Assembly: GCF_029813835.1 (NCBI RefSeq)
Contig: NZ_JARVKV010000016.1
Span: 1-64,000 of the forward strand
Source of the DNA: Streptomyces sp. DH37
GTDB lineage: Bacteria; Actinomycetota; Actinomycetes; Streptomycetales; Streptomycetaceae
Reading direction: 5' to 3'
DNA: 64,000 bases
Positions 51,801-60,188 of this stretch are shown piece after piece (the stretch's first letter is position 1; every line of letters starts with the position of its first letter). A program made the translations under genes and the position numbers. Under the pieces are notes generated by a model, which did not search any database, was not told where the DNA came from, and was given only the letters and a program-made list of their open reading frames with translations.

Positions 51801-54517
51801 CGGTGCCCCATCCCGCCGGCTCCGAGCCTGTCCACCAGCGCGACCACCAGCCCCAGGACCATCAGGTAGACGGCGGCGTCGAACAGCAGCGCCGAGGAGA
51901 GCCCGCCGCCCGGCACCGGGACGGTGAAGGGGGTGAGGAAGGGGTCCCCGAGCGCCATGGCCGCCAACCCCACGGCAGCGCCGAGCAGCAGGCCCGCGGC
52001 CAGCAGCGGCCGGGGGCGCAGGAACCGCGCGCCCCGCGTCCCCGTACGGCCCGCCAGGTGGCCGAAGGCGACCGCGGCGCCCGCGACGAGCGCGGCGCTG
52101 AAACCGCCGCCCGGCTGGTTGTGCCCGCGCAGGAACAGGTACGCCGAGAGGGCCGCGATGCCGGGGACCAGCAGGCGGCGGGCCGGGGCGAGCAACCGGC
52201 CGTACGGCGCCTCCGGCCGCCCGCCGGCCGCTCCGGGCGGCGGCCCGGGAAGCAGCAGGAGCAGGCCGAGCGCGGCGGCGGCCAGCACGCTCGCCTCGCC
52301 GAGGGTGTCCAGGCCGCGGAAGTCCACCAGGATCGTGTTGACCACGTTGCGGCCGCCGGTCTCCGGCTCGGCGGCCCGCAGGAAGTACGCCCCGGCGGGC
52401 GACAGGTCCCGCCTCCCGGTCAGCGCCAGTGTGCCGAGCACGGCGACGAGACCGACCAGCCCGGCCAGCGCCGCGGCGAGCGCGCCGCCGCCTCCGGGAC
52501 GCGGGAAGCGGGGCGACAGGTCGCTCAGGACGAACGCGGCGGCCATCGCGGTCAGCACCTCCACCAGGAGCAGGGTCAGGGCCACGTCCGGCGCCCCGGC
52601 GAGCAGGAACCAGACGGCCACGGTCAGGCCGACCGCTCCCAGCAGCGCGACGGCCGCCAGCGCCGACCCCGTCCGCACCAGGGCGGCCACCGCCGCCGCC
52701 AGCAGCACGAGCACCCCCCAGTCCAGCGCTCCCGACGGCGCCCCGGCGCGGATCCCCGGCCCGCCGGCCGCGAACACCCCCGCGCAGCCGAGCGCCACCA
52801 GCCCGGCCAGCGGACGGGCCAGGAACGCCGCCGCCGAGTCGCTGTGGTCGGGCCGGCCCACCGCGGCGCCCGCGTCCAGGACGGTGGAGTACACGCGGTC
52901 GAAGACGGCCGCGCCGTCCGGCCGGGGCAACCGCCGCAGCATCCGGTCCACCCGTTCGCGGGCCGAGAACAGCGCCAGCCCGCTCACGATCGTGACGGCG
53001 GACAGGAGCAGCTCGGGGCTGAACCCGTGCCAGAAGACGAAGTACGGCGGCACGGCCCACGGCTCGGCGTCCAGGACGGCCTGGCGCATCAGGGGGTCGA
53101 GGACCTCCACCCCGGGCCCGAGCACCGCCCCGGCCGCCGCCGCCACGGCGGCCGGGGCGACGAACGCCCAGGAGGGCTCGTGCAGCCGCTGCCGCAGGGG
53201 ACCGGCGAAGGCGCCGTAGAAGATGCGCATGCCGTAGGCGAAGGTCAGAACCGAGGCGGTGACCGCGAGCGCTCCGGCGACCACCCCCGCCCCGGGGAAG
53301 ACGTCCGCGCTCACGAAGCCCTGGAAGAGCGACTCCTTGCTGACGAAGCCGATCAGCGGCGGGACCCCGGCCATCGACAGTCCGGCCAGCCCGGCCATCG
53401 TGGCGGTGACCGGCATGACCCGCATCAGACCGGACAGCTCCCGGATGTCGCGGCTGCCCGCCTGCCGGTCGATGACACCGACGATCATGAAGAGGGTCGC
53501 CTTGAACAGCGCGTGGGCGAAGGTGTGCAGGATGGCGGCGGCCAGCGCGACGGTCGTCCCCACCCCGATGGCGGCGACCAGCAGGCCGAGCTGGCTGACC
53601 GTGGAGTAGGCCAGCAGGGCCTTCAGGTCGTGCTCGCGCAGCGCCTGGGCGGCGCCCAGCACGGCGGTGAGCAGCCCCACCCCCATCAGGGCGATCACCC
53701 ACCCGGTCTGTCCGGAGTACAGCGCGGAGAACCGCAGCAGCAGGTAGATGCCCGCCTTGACCATGGTGGCCGCGTGCAGATAGGCGCTCACCGGCGTGAT
53801 CGCCGCCATGGCTCCGGGCAGCCAGAACTGGAACGGCACCTGCGCCGACTTGGTGAAGGCCGCGAGGACGAGCAGGGTCGCGATGGCGGGCGACAGCGGG
53901 GAGTCGAGCACCTCCTCCCGCGCGGCCAGCACGTCGGCCAGGTCGGTGCTCCCCGCGGCGATGCCGAGCAGCACCAGCGCCGCCAGCAGGGCGAGCCCGC
54001 CCATGCCCGTCACCAGCAGGGCGCGGACCGCCGGCTTGGCCGCCTTGGGACCACCGGTCCCGATCAGGAAGAAGGAGGTGACCGTGGTCACCTCCCAGAA
54101 CACGAAGAGCAGCAGGAGGTCACCGGCGAGGACCAGGCCCAGCATCGCGCCGCCGAAGAGGGTGAGCAGGAGGTAGGTCCTGCCGTGCGCCTCACCGGCG
54201 CGCAGGTAGCGCGGGCAGTACGCCATGATCAGCGCACCGACCCCGAGGACCAGCACGCAGAAGAGCGTCGCCAGTCCGTCCATGCGGAGCGTGAAGGAGA
54301 CCCCGAGCGAGTCGATCCAGGTGCGGGAGAAGGTGACCGCGCCGTCGTCCAGCGCCGTCGAGGCCGCGGGGGCGAGCAGGGCCGCCACCCCGAGGAAGCC
54401 GACGGCGAGCGCATAGCCCGTGTCGCGTCCCAGGCGGCGGTCCAGAACGGGCGCGAGCAGGGCCAGTCCGCCCATCGAGACCAGCGCGGCGACCAGCGCC
54501 CCTCCCTCACCGCTCAT
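51797..54517 (-). CDS. mnhA: Mrp antiporter fused subunits A and B (MnhA-MnhB)
   Basis: 906 residues. The N-terminal about 500 residues are the NuoL-like MnhA antiporter core (FVFWEVTTVTSFFLIG, KSAQVPFQFWLPGAMAAITPVSAYLHAATMVKAGIYLL read in two parts, HTFAHALFKATLFM). The middle and C-terminus carry the DUF4040 and MnhB parts (RGHNQPGGGFSAALVAGAAVAF). The A-B fusion is normal in actinobacteria. It exchanges Na+ or K+ for H+ and helps pH and salt tolerance. ATG 54517 overlaps the universal-stress gene by 4 nt. Confidence 0.92.
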   Translation of the reverse strand: MSGEGGALVAALVSMGGLALLAPVLDRRLGRDTGYALAVGFLGVAALLAPAASTALDDGAVTFSRTWIDSLGVSFTLRMDGLATLFCVLVLGVGALIMAYCPRYLRAGEAHGRTYLLLTLFGGAMLGLVLAGDLLLLFVFWEVTTVTSFFLIGTGGPKAAKPAVRALLVTGMGGLALLAALVLLGIAAGSTDLADVLAAREEVLDSPLSPAIATLLVLAAFTKSAQVPFQFWLPGAMAAITPVSAYLHAATMVKAGIYLLLRFSALYSGQTGWVIALMGVGLLTAVLGAAQALREHDLKALLAYSTVSQLGLLVAAIGVGTTVALAAAILHTFAHALFKATLFMIVGVIDRQAGSRDIRELSGLMRVMPVTATMAGLAGLSMAGVPPLIGFVSKESLFQGFVSADVFPGAGVVAGALAVTASVLTFAYGMRIFYGAFAGPLRQRLHEPSWAFVAPAAVAAAAGAVLGPGVEVLDPLMRQAVLDAEPWAVPPYFVFWHGFSPELLLSAVTIVSGLALFSARERVDRMLRRLPRPDGAAVFDRVYSTVLDAGAAVGRPDHSDSAAAFLARPLAGLVALGCAGVFAAGGPGIRAGAPSGALDWGVLVLLAAAVAALVRTGSALAAVALLGAVGLTVAVWFLLAGAPDVALTLLLVEVLTAMAAAFVLSDLSPRFPRPGGGGALAAALAGLVGLVAVLGTLALTGRRDLSPAGAYFLRAAEPETGGRNVVNTILVDFRGLDTLGEASVLAAAALGLLLLLPGPPPGAAGGRPEAPYGRLLAPARRLLVPGIAALSAYLFLRGHNQPGGGFSAALVAGAAVAFGHLAGRTGTRGARFLRPRPLLAAGLLLGAAVGLAAMALGDPFLTPFTVPVPGGGLSSALLFDAAVYLMVLGLVVALVDRLGAGGMGHR

Positions 54518-55140
54518 CGTCCGGGGACACCGTGTCGCCCACCGGCGACGAGGACCGGTACGGACCCGTCGCGGATCATTTCCCGGGCCACGTCGCCCAG
54601 CAGCCGTTTGGACAGCCCGCGGCCGTGCCTGCCCACGACCACCACGTCGATGCCGTTCTCGCCGGCGAACCGCGCCAGGGCCGCCGCGGGCGGGCCCGCC
54701 AGGATCTCGCACGCCGTCACGCGCCCGCCGTACTCCTCCGCGACGGCGCCGAGGCGGCTCCCGGCCTCCGCGATCCGTCCCCGCTCGTCGAGCTCGGCCG
54801 CGTCGTAGTCGACCACCTGGGCGGCCACCAGCGTCTCCGTGTACGGCCCGAACAGGACGACCGCGAGTCCGAGCGCGGCCTCGGACTCCGCCGACCCGTC
54901 CACACCGACCAGCACCCGCAGACGGCCGGGCCCGCGGGGACCCGCCTCGGTTCGCGCGACCCTCGTCGGCCGGCGCCGGACGCGCTCGCCGGCCACCAGG
55001 GCCAGGACCGGGCCGAAGACGACGCCCAGGAGCAGCCATCCCGGACCGCCGTGCCCCCGGCGCGCCAACCACCAGACGGTCAGGAGCCCGGTCGCGACCC
55101 AGACCACGACGGCGATCAGCACGAACCAGAGGTCACCCAT
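54514..55140 (-). CDS. Membrane-anchored universal stress protein (UspA)
   Basis: 208 residues: two N-terminal membrane helices (about 5-25 and 33-50) followed by a UspA domain (about 72-205) with VLVGVDGSAESEAAL and the ATP-binding VVVGRHGRGLSKRLLGDVA. It leads the seven-gene Mrp operon and overlaps mnhA by 4 nt. The anchor places the domain beside the antiporter, so it may sense ATP or stress for it; that is inference. The upstream region has a 7-9-7 dyad in AT-rich DNA. Confidence 0.88.
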   Translation of the reverse strand: MGDLWFVLIAVVVWVATGLLTVWWLARRGHGGPGWLLLGVVFGPVLALVAGERVRRRPTRVARTEAGPRGPGRLRVLVGVDGSAESEAALGLAVVLFGPYTETLVAAQVVDYDAAELDERGRIAEAGSRLGAVAEEYGGRVTACEILAGPPAAALARFAGENGIDVVVVGRHGRGLSKRLLGDVAREMIRDGSVPVLVAGGRHGVPGR

Positions 55141-55153
55141 GAAGGCCCTTTTG

Positions 55154-55176
55154 CCACAAATGGATATGTTTTGTGG
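55154..55176. promoter_or_regulatory. CCACAAA-N9-TTTGTGG dyad upstream of the usp-mrp operon
   Basis: A perfect 7-9-7 inverted repeat in an unusually AT-rich stretch, 14 bp above the usp ATG. It probably includes the operator and -10 region of the operon. Confidence 0.6.
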
Positions 55177-55219
55177 GGATTATTACATCCAGTGGTCCGA
55201 TGATCCGGCGGTGACACCC

Positions 55220-55540
55220 GCGGGAGGGGCGAGGAGGCGGTGGCCCGGGCCGCGAGGCTGATGGGGGACGGGAAGGCCGAGCGGCTGCCGGTCGTCGACG
55301 GCGAGCTGCGCCCGCTCGGGAGCGTCCCGCGCCACGACCCGGTGAGGACGCGCGTGCGCCCGGACGCCGACGTCCGCGAGGACACCGTGGAGGAGGTGCT
55401 GGGCCGCACACCGTGGGTCGACCCGGCGCACCACGGCCGCGCAGGCCCCCCGCGTGGTGCGGGTGGCGGACCGCCTCACCCGGGAGGAGGGCGGCGCCAC
55501 CCCTCCGAACCCGGTCGTGAATCCCTCCCGGACGGCCGGA
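55220..55540 (+). pseudogene. Remnant of a CBS-BON domain protein
   Basis: From about 55223 one frame reads AVARAARLMGDGKAERLPVVDGEL, the second half of a CBS domain. It is followed by a CBS-BON linker (VRTRVRPDADVREDTVEEVLGRTPWVDP) and the start of a BON domain. After about 55435 the match continues in another frame as RVVRVADRLTREEGG, the usual BON end, so there is a frameshift. The first CBS domain and start codon are missing. It is a decayed gene of a family often linked with universal stress proteins, as here. Confidence 0.65.
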
Positions 55541-55773
55541 GCCGGGGCTTCCGCCCGGGGGCGCCCCGGCGGCCGTCCGGGCCCGCTCCCCCGCGCCGCT
55601 CCCCCGGCGGGCCGGCCCGGTCGGCGACCGGCGCCGACGGGTCCGGCAGCCCCTCGTCCCCGGCCGCCGGGGCGGACCCTCCGGTCAGCGCCGGCTCGTC
55701 CGCCCGCGGTTCCGCGGCCCGCGGCGGGCGTCGCCGGCGGCGGGGCGGCCAGGGGCGTCCAGGGGGCGCGGCG
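55541..55773. other. GC-rich intergenic stretch
   Basis: About 230 bp of C/G-rich sequence between the CBS-BON remnant and the convergent tandem universal stress gene. I see no gene or clear hairpin. Confidence 0.5.
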
Positions 55774-56667
55774 TCACCCCCTCGCGCCCGCGCCGGGGTC
55801 ACGCACCACCGCGACGGGGCAGTACGCGTGGTGCAGGACGGCCTGGCTGACCGAGCCCAGCAGCAGGCCCGAGAAACCGCCGCGCCCGCGCGCCCCCACC
55901 ACCAGCAGCTGGGCGCTGCCGCTGGCCTCGAGCAGCGCCTGGCGGGTACGCCCCTCCACCAGTTGCCGGCGCACGGTGACGTCGGGGTACTTCGCCTGCC
56001 ACCCGGACAGCGCCTCGGCCAGCACCCGCTCCTCCTCGTCGCGGAGCATGTCCACGTCGTAGACCAGGGGCAGCGGCTCGGCGGGACCGCCGGAGACCGG
56101 GCCGGTCCAGTTGTTCCAGGTGTGCACGGCGACCAGGACCGCACCCCGGAGCGACGCCTCGGCGAACGCGAACCCGATCGCCGCCTCGCCCGCCGCGGAG
56201 CCGTCCACCCCCAGCAGCACGTGGCCCGTGGGGTCCGGCCTGCCGCGCACCACCAGGACCGGGCAGCGGCTGTGCGAGGACAGGTGCACGGCGGTGGAGC
56301 CCAGCAGCAGACCCGTGAAGCCGCCCAGGCCCCGGCTGCCGACCACGACCAGCGCCGCGTCGTGCGACCGGGCCTCCAGCACCGTCAGCGGTTCGCCGAC
56401 GGCGATCTCGCCCTCGACCTCGATCCCCGGCTCCGTCTCGCGGGCGTGCTCGACCGCCTGTGCCACCACCCGTTCGGCCGCGTTGCGCAGCCCGCCCTCC
56501 GGCGGGCCCATCGGCGACGGCCCCAGCGGCACGGGCAGGACCGGCCACAGGAACGCGTGCACCACCCGCAGCCCCACGCCGCGCAGCCGCGCCTCGCGCG
56601 CCGCGGCGGCCACCGCGTCCAGACTCGACGGCGAGCCGTCCACACCCACCACGACCGGTTCGTTCAT
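55774..56667 (-). CDS. Tandem-domain universal stress protein
   Basis: 297 residues, two UspA domains (about 1-145 and 150-292). Each carries the family start VVVGVDGS/VLLGVDGS, and the ATP-binding loops are VVVGSRGLGGFTGLLLGSTA and VVGARGRGGFSGLLLGSVS. Both domains look competent to bind ATP. ATG 56667 is directly before the first domain. It is divergent from dhaK across 294 bp. Cytosolic; linked to dormancy and hypoxia responses in relatives. Confidence 0.92.
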   Translation of the reverse strand: MNEPVVVGVDGSPSSLDAVAAAAREARLRGVGLRVVHAFLWPVLPVPLGPSPMGPPEGGLRNAAERVVAQAVEHARETEPGIEVEGEIAVGEPLTVLEARSHDAALVVVGSRGLGGFTGLLLGSTAVHLSSHSRCPVLVVRGRPDPTGHVLLGVDGSAAGEAAIGFAFAEASLRGAVLVAVHTWNNWTGPVSGGPAEPLPLVYDVDMLRDEEERVLAEALSGWQAKYPDVTVRRQLVEGRTRQALLEASGSAQLLVVGARGRGGFSGLLLGSVSQAVLHHAYCPVAVVRDPGAGARG

Positions 56668-56961
56668 CGTCCCTCTCCCGTTCCGCGCGAGCCGCGGCCG
56701 GCCGTCTCCGTGCCGCCCGTTCCATCACTCCGCGCCGCGTTCCCGCTCTCCGTCGCCACCACGCTCGCACCTCCCCGCGTGCGCCCGTAGGGCCGTACGG
56801 CCGAGCCCGGGGGGCCGTTCGGCCCCCGTCCGGTCTTGGCGCCGCTTGGCACACTTTTCTTTCTCTAGCCCGTCCGCACGACGCGGGGGTGACCCGGAGC
56901 ACATCCACCGCGATACTGATCTTCTCGCCACGGCGACCGCCGAACCCATCCGGAGGTAGTC
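56668..56961 (+). other. Divergent region between the tandem usp and dhaK genes
   Basis: 294 bp. It contains the first copy of a 22-bp repeat (56838-56859), GC-rich inverted repeats near 56795-56825, and an AT-richer patch TTTTCTTTCTCTAG just before the dhaK leader. No standard promoter pair is clear. Confidence 0.4.
56838..56859 (+). repeat. 22-bp repeat, copy 1 (upstream of dhaK)
   Basis: Identical to 62432-62453, same orientation. It begins GGCGCCGCTTGG and ends CACACTTTTC; the match stops exactly at both ends. Located 102 bp before the dhaK ATG. Confidence 0.75.
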
Positions 56962-57954
56962 ATGAAGATGCTGATCAACGTGCCGGAGACGGTGGTGGCC
57001 GACGCCCTGCGCGGCATGGCCGCCGCCCACCCGGAGCTGACGGTCGACGTCGAGCACCGGGTGGTCCTCCGCCGGGACGCTCCGGTCGCCGACAAGGTGG
57101 GCCTGGTGTCCGGCGGCGGCTCGGGGCACGAGCCGCTGCACGGCGGGTTCGTCGGACACGGGATGCTGGACGCCGCGTGCCCGGGCGAGGTGTTCACCTC
57201 CCCCGTCCCGGACCAGATGACGCGGGCCGCGGCGGCCGTGGACAGCGGCCGGGGCGTGCTGTTCGTCGTGAAGAACTACACCGGCGACGTGCTGAACTTC
57301 GACATGGCCGCCGAACTGGCCGAGGACGAGGGCGTCCAGGTCGCCAAGGTGCTGGTCAACGATGACGTCGCGGTGGTCGACAGCACCTACACGGCCGGAC
57401 GGCGCGGCACCGGCGCCACGCTGTTCGTGGAGAAGCTGGCGGGCGCGGCGGCCGAGGCGGGCGCGCCCCTGGAACGGGTGGAGGCGGTGGCCCGGCAGGT
57501 GGTGGAGTCCTCCCGCAGCTTCGGCGTCGCGCTGAGCGCCTGCACGACCCCGGCCAGGGGCGTCCCCACCTTCGAGCTGCCGCCCGGCGAGCTGGAGCTG
57601 GGCATCGGCATCCACGGGGAGCCCGGCCGCGAGCGGCGGGGGATGATGACCTCCGGGGAGATCGCGGACGTGGCGGTGGACGCGGTGCTGGAGGACCTGC
57701 GCCCGGACCGGCCCGTGCTGGCGCTGGTCAACGGCATGGGCGGCACCCCGCTGCTGGAGCTGTACGGCTTCGCCGCCGAGGTCCACCGCGTACTGGGCGA
57801 GCGCCGCGTGGCGGTGGCCCGCACCCTCGTGGGCAGCTACGTCACCTCGCTCGACATGGCGGGCTGCTCCGTCACCCTGTGCCAGGCGGACGAGGAGATG
57901 CTGCGGCTGTGGGACGCGCCGGTGCGCACCCCCGCGCTGCGCTGGGGCATGTGA
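56962..57954 (+). CDS. dhaK: Dihydroxyacetone kinase subunit DhaK
   Basis: 330 residues. Binds dihydroxyacetone covalently through a His (in LGIGIHGEPG, near 218) and receives phosphate from DhaL. The conserved GGGSGHEPLHGGFVG and VKNYTGDVLNF motifs are intact. ATG 56962 has GGAGG 6-7 nt upstream. dhaL and dhaM follow, completing the PEP-dependent pathway of glycerol/DHA use. Confidence 0.95.
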   Translation: MKMLINVPETVVADALRGMAAAHPELTVDVEHRVVLRRDAPVADKVGLVSGGGSGHEPLHGGFVGHGMLDAACPGEVFTSPVPDQMTRAAAAVDSGRGVLFVVKNYTGDVLNFDMAAELAEDEGVQVAKVLVNDDVAVVDSTYTAGRRGTGATLFVEKLAGAAAEAGAPLERVEAVARQVVESSRSFGVALSACTTPARGVPTFELPPGELELGIGIHGEPGRERRGMMTSGEIADVAVDAVLEDLRPDRPVLALVNGMGGTPLLELYGFAAEVHRVLGERRVAVARTLVGSYVTSLDMAGCSVTLCQADEEMLRLWDAPVRTPALRWGM

Positions 57955-58036
57955 TCCGGCGTCCCGGGCAGGGACACCGGGAGCGGGCGCCGCGGCGGGA
58001 GGCCGGCCGCGGCAGGGACACAGACGCGAGGAGACC

Positions 58037-58681
58037 GTGGTGACCGTCGTACTGGACGCCGACTTCTTCCGCCGCTGGATGTCCGCGGTCTCGGCAGCCG
58101 TCGACCGGGAGGCGGAGCGGCTGACCGAGCTGGACTCCGCCATCGGCGACGCCGACCACGGCAGCAACATGCGGCGCGGCCTCACCGCCGCGCTCGCCGC
58201 CCTGGAGGAGGAGAAGCCCTCCTCCCCCGGCGCGGTGCTCGTCCTCGCCGGACGCCGCCTGATCTCCACCGTCGGCGGCGCCTCGGGCCCGCTGTACGGG
58301 ACGCTGCTGCGGCGCGCGGGGAAGGCGCTGGGCACGGAGGACCGCGTGGACGGCGGACAGCTGCGGGAGGCGCTGCGCACCGGGGTGGACGCGGTGGCAC
58401 AGCTGGGCTCGGCGGCGCGGGGCGACAAGACGATGCTGGACGCGCTGTATCCGGCCGTCGAGGCGCTGGGCGCCTCGGGCGAGGACTTCGAGGCGGCGCG
58501 CAGGGCCGCCGAGGAGGGGGCCGCCGCCACCGTGCCGATGCGGGCCCGCAGGGGACGGGCGAGTTATCTGGGCGAGCGCAGCGTCGGGCACCAGGATCCC
58601 GGCGCCACCTCCTCGGCGCTGTTCTTCGCCGCGCTCGCCGACACCGCCGCGGACACCGCCGGAGCCGGGGAGTCCGCATGA
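58037..58681 (+). CDS. dhaL: Dihydroxyacetone kinase subunit DhaL
   Basis: 214 residues of the ADP-binding subunit, with the metal-binding aspartates in IGDADHGSNMRRG, plus VGGASGPLYG and QDPGATSSALFF. It carries ADP as cofactor and is phosphorylated by DhaM. GTG 58037 has GAGGAG 5 nt upstream; a GTG one codon later is equally possible. It overlaps dhaM by 4 nt. Confidence 0.95.
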   Translation: MVTVVLDADFFRRWMSAVSAAVDREAERLTELDSAIGDADHGSNMRRGLTAALAALEEEKPSSPGAVLVLAGRRLISTVGGASGPLYGTLLRRAGKALGTEDRVDGGQLREALRTGVDAVAQLGSAARGDKTMLDALYPAVEALGASGEDFEAARRAAEEGAAATVPMRARRGRASYLGERSVGHQDPGATSSALFFAALADTAADTAGAGESA

Positions 58682-59091
58682 CCGGGGAGAGGAAGCCGGT
58701 CGGCGTCGTACTGGTCTCGCACAGCAGGCAGGTGGCCGAGTCCGTCGCCCACATGGCCCTCGGGCTGGCGGGCGGCGGCGCCGCCGTCCCGGTCGTGCCG
58801 GCCGGGGGCACCGGGGACGGCGGTCTGGGCACCAGCTCGGAGCTGATCACCGAGGCGGCCCGCCGGGCCGACCGGGGCGCGGGCGTCGCGGTGCTGGCGG
58901 ACCTGGGCAGCGCGGTGCTGACGGTGCGCACCCTGCTCGCCGAGGAGGAGGAGCTGCCCCGGGACACCCGCCTGGTGGACGCCCCCTTCGTGGAGGGCGC
59001 GGTCGCGGCCGTGGTCACCGCCTCCGCCGGGGCGGACCTGGACGCGGTGGCGGCCGCGGCGACGGAGGCGTACGGCTACCGCAAGCTCTGA
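58678..59091 (+). CDS. dhaM: PTS-dependent phosphotransferase subunit DhaM
   Basis: 137 residues, the EIIA-mannose-like domain only, with active His15 in VLVSHSRQVAESV. It lacks the HPr and EI domains fused in E. coli DhaM, as in most Gram-positives, so it takes phosphate from free HPr. ATG 58678 overlaps the dhaL stop by 4 nt. Its last residues GYRKL are typical. Confidence 0.93.
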   Translation: MTGERKPVGVVLVSHSRQVAESVAHMALGLAGGGAAVPVVPAGGTGDGGLGTSSELITEAARRADRGAGVAVLADLGSAVLTVRTLLAEEEELPRDTRLVDAPFVEGAVAAVVTASAGADLDAVAAAATEAYGYRKL

Positions 59092-59109
59092 GCGGCGCCC
59101 GCCGGATCG

Positions 59110-59343
59110 CGTCCGCCCGGTCCAGTCCGGGCGGACGCCGACGGTGTTGCACACGGCGATGCACAGCACCACGGGGTGGGTGTGGGGCACGCCGTCCTCG
59201 GGCCGGTGGGCCGGGCGCGGACGGCCCGGAGCGCTCGGGGCGACGAGGGCGCCGGCCGAGTAGCGGACCGCCGCGGGCCGGACCACTCCGACGTCGGCGC
59301 CGGCGGGAACGATCCACCACCGCCGCTCGGCGTCGGCGAACAC
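59110..59343 (-). pseudogene. Possible remnant of a small actinomycete protein
   Basis: The minus-strand frame from 59343 reads VFADAERRWWIVPAGADVGV, then VPHTHPVVLCIAVCNTVGVRPDW. I recall small Streptomyces proteins found beside RsbW-like ATPase/XRE loci with a similar WWIVPSGSD start and PYTPPIPLY end. Here no proper start or stop is present and changes are many, so it is probably decayed. Recognition is from memory and weak. Confidence 0.3.
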
Positions 59344-59414
59344 GCATCCCGCCCGTGGCGGGGAGCCGCAGCCTCTCGCGCCGCCGCCCCGCCGCGGCTC
59401 CCGCCACCCGTGCG

Positions 59415-59468
59415 GACGGCACGGACGGCACAGACGGCACAGACGGCACGGACGGCACGGACGGCATG
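59415..59468. repeat. 9-bp minisatellite, six copies
   Basis: Six tandem copies of GACGGCAC(G/A), the sixth ending ATG, then a degenerate seventh. The period is three codons, so any frame stays open; non-coding is more likely. Confidence 0.85.
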
Positions 59469-59526
59469 GACAGGGCGGACAGGCCGCGCGCGAGCCGGGC
59501 CGGCGGCCCGGCGCCGAGGGACCGCA

Positions 59527-60019
59527 TCAGCGCTCCGCGGCGGCCGGCCTCAGCCGGGCCCACACCGACCAGCCGCAGCCGCGCACGTCGCGGATCCCCC
59601 ATGCCTCGCTGACGGCCTCGACCAGCAGCGGACCCCGTCCGTGCTCCCCCTCCGGGAGGCGGGTCCGCGGGGCGGGGCCCGCGCCCCTCGATGCGCAGCG
59701 GCGCGCCCCTCCCGCCCCCTTCCTCCCGCACCTCGCACACCACCGATCCGCTGCCGGTGTGCACCACCGCGTTGGTGAACGGCTCCGAGACCACCAGGGC
59801 CGCCGCGTCCCGGGGCTCCTCGTCCGCGCCCCACTCGGCCGGCCGCCACCTGATCCGGCGGCGCGCCTCCCCCACCGACCCGGCGCGCGCCGGCAGGGCG
59901 AACTCCGTTCTCCTGAAGGGGGTCGGGGTCCCGCGTGCGCCGCGGAGGAGCCGGCCCCGCCGAACGGCACGACCGGTTCCAGCGGTGGGGGGAGAAGGCG
60001 GTCGTGGAGCGTGCAGCAC
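59527..60019 (-). pseudogene. Frameshifted RsbW-like anti-sigma ATPase
   Basis: The first part (from about 59905) reads RRTEFALPARAGSVGEARRR, an N box SEPFTNAVVHTG and CEVREEGG in one frame. The second part, HGRGPLLVEAVSEAWGIRD and GWSVWARLRP, the G box and end of the same domain, lies in another frame. The shift is near 59675-59692, where the usual VRDEG stretch is lost. So the gene is broken, or there is a sequencing error at a C/G run. Normal partner of the divergent XRE/DUF397 pair. Confidence 0.7.
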
Positions 60020-60079
60020 GCTCCGGGCCGCGTCGAGGTGGACCGTGTCACACCGTCACCGTGCCCACCGGCCGGGGCA

Positions 60080-60110
60080 GTTGGCAGAGGCACTCTGAAA
60101 AGTTCAGAGT
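60080..60110 (+). promoter_or_regulatory. XRE promoter with a strong dyad
   Basis: ACTCTGAA-AAG-TTCAGAGT (60092-60110) is a perfect 8-3-8 dyad. It sits over a promoter-like pair, TTGGCA (60081-60086) and CAGAGT (60105-60110) with an 18-nt spacer. A bound repressor would cover the promoter. Probably autoregulatory. Confidence 0.6.
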
Positions 60111-60124
60111 CGCCGGTGCAGGGT

Positions 60125-60139
60125 GTTCGCACCGCGAAC
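60125..60139. promoter_or_regulatory. Second dyad before the XRE gene
   Basis: GTTCGC-ACC-GCGAAC, a perfect 6-3-6 dyad, 50 bp before the XRE ATG and 15 bp after the first dyad. The arms differ from those of the first dyad. Confidence 0.55.
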
Positions 60140-60188
60140 TTCCGTGGCACACTGCGGGACATGGCGAGGAGACCGGGGGGCACCCGCG

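Larger units (their letters stand above)
59092..59526. other. Degenerate region between dhaM and the broken ATPase gene
   Basis: 435 bp. It holds a 9-bp minisatellite (59415-59468) and, on the minus strand at about 59110-59343, a possible protein remnant. No intact gene is evident. Confidence 0.5.

Noticed and set aside
56846..56874. Reading TTGGCA in the 22-bp repeat as a -35 box for dhaK
   Set aside because: No acceptable -10 element 16-19 nt downstream in either copy.
59355..59612. An open frame encoding a (Thr-Asp-Gly)n repeat peptide
   Set aside because: Caused by the 9-bp minisatellite; no ribosome site and no flanking coding signal.
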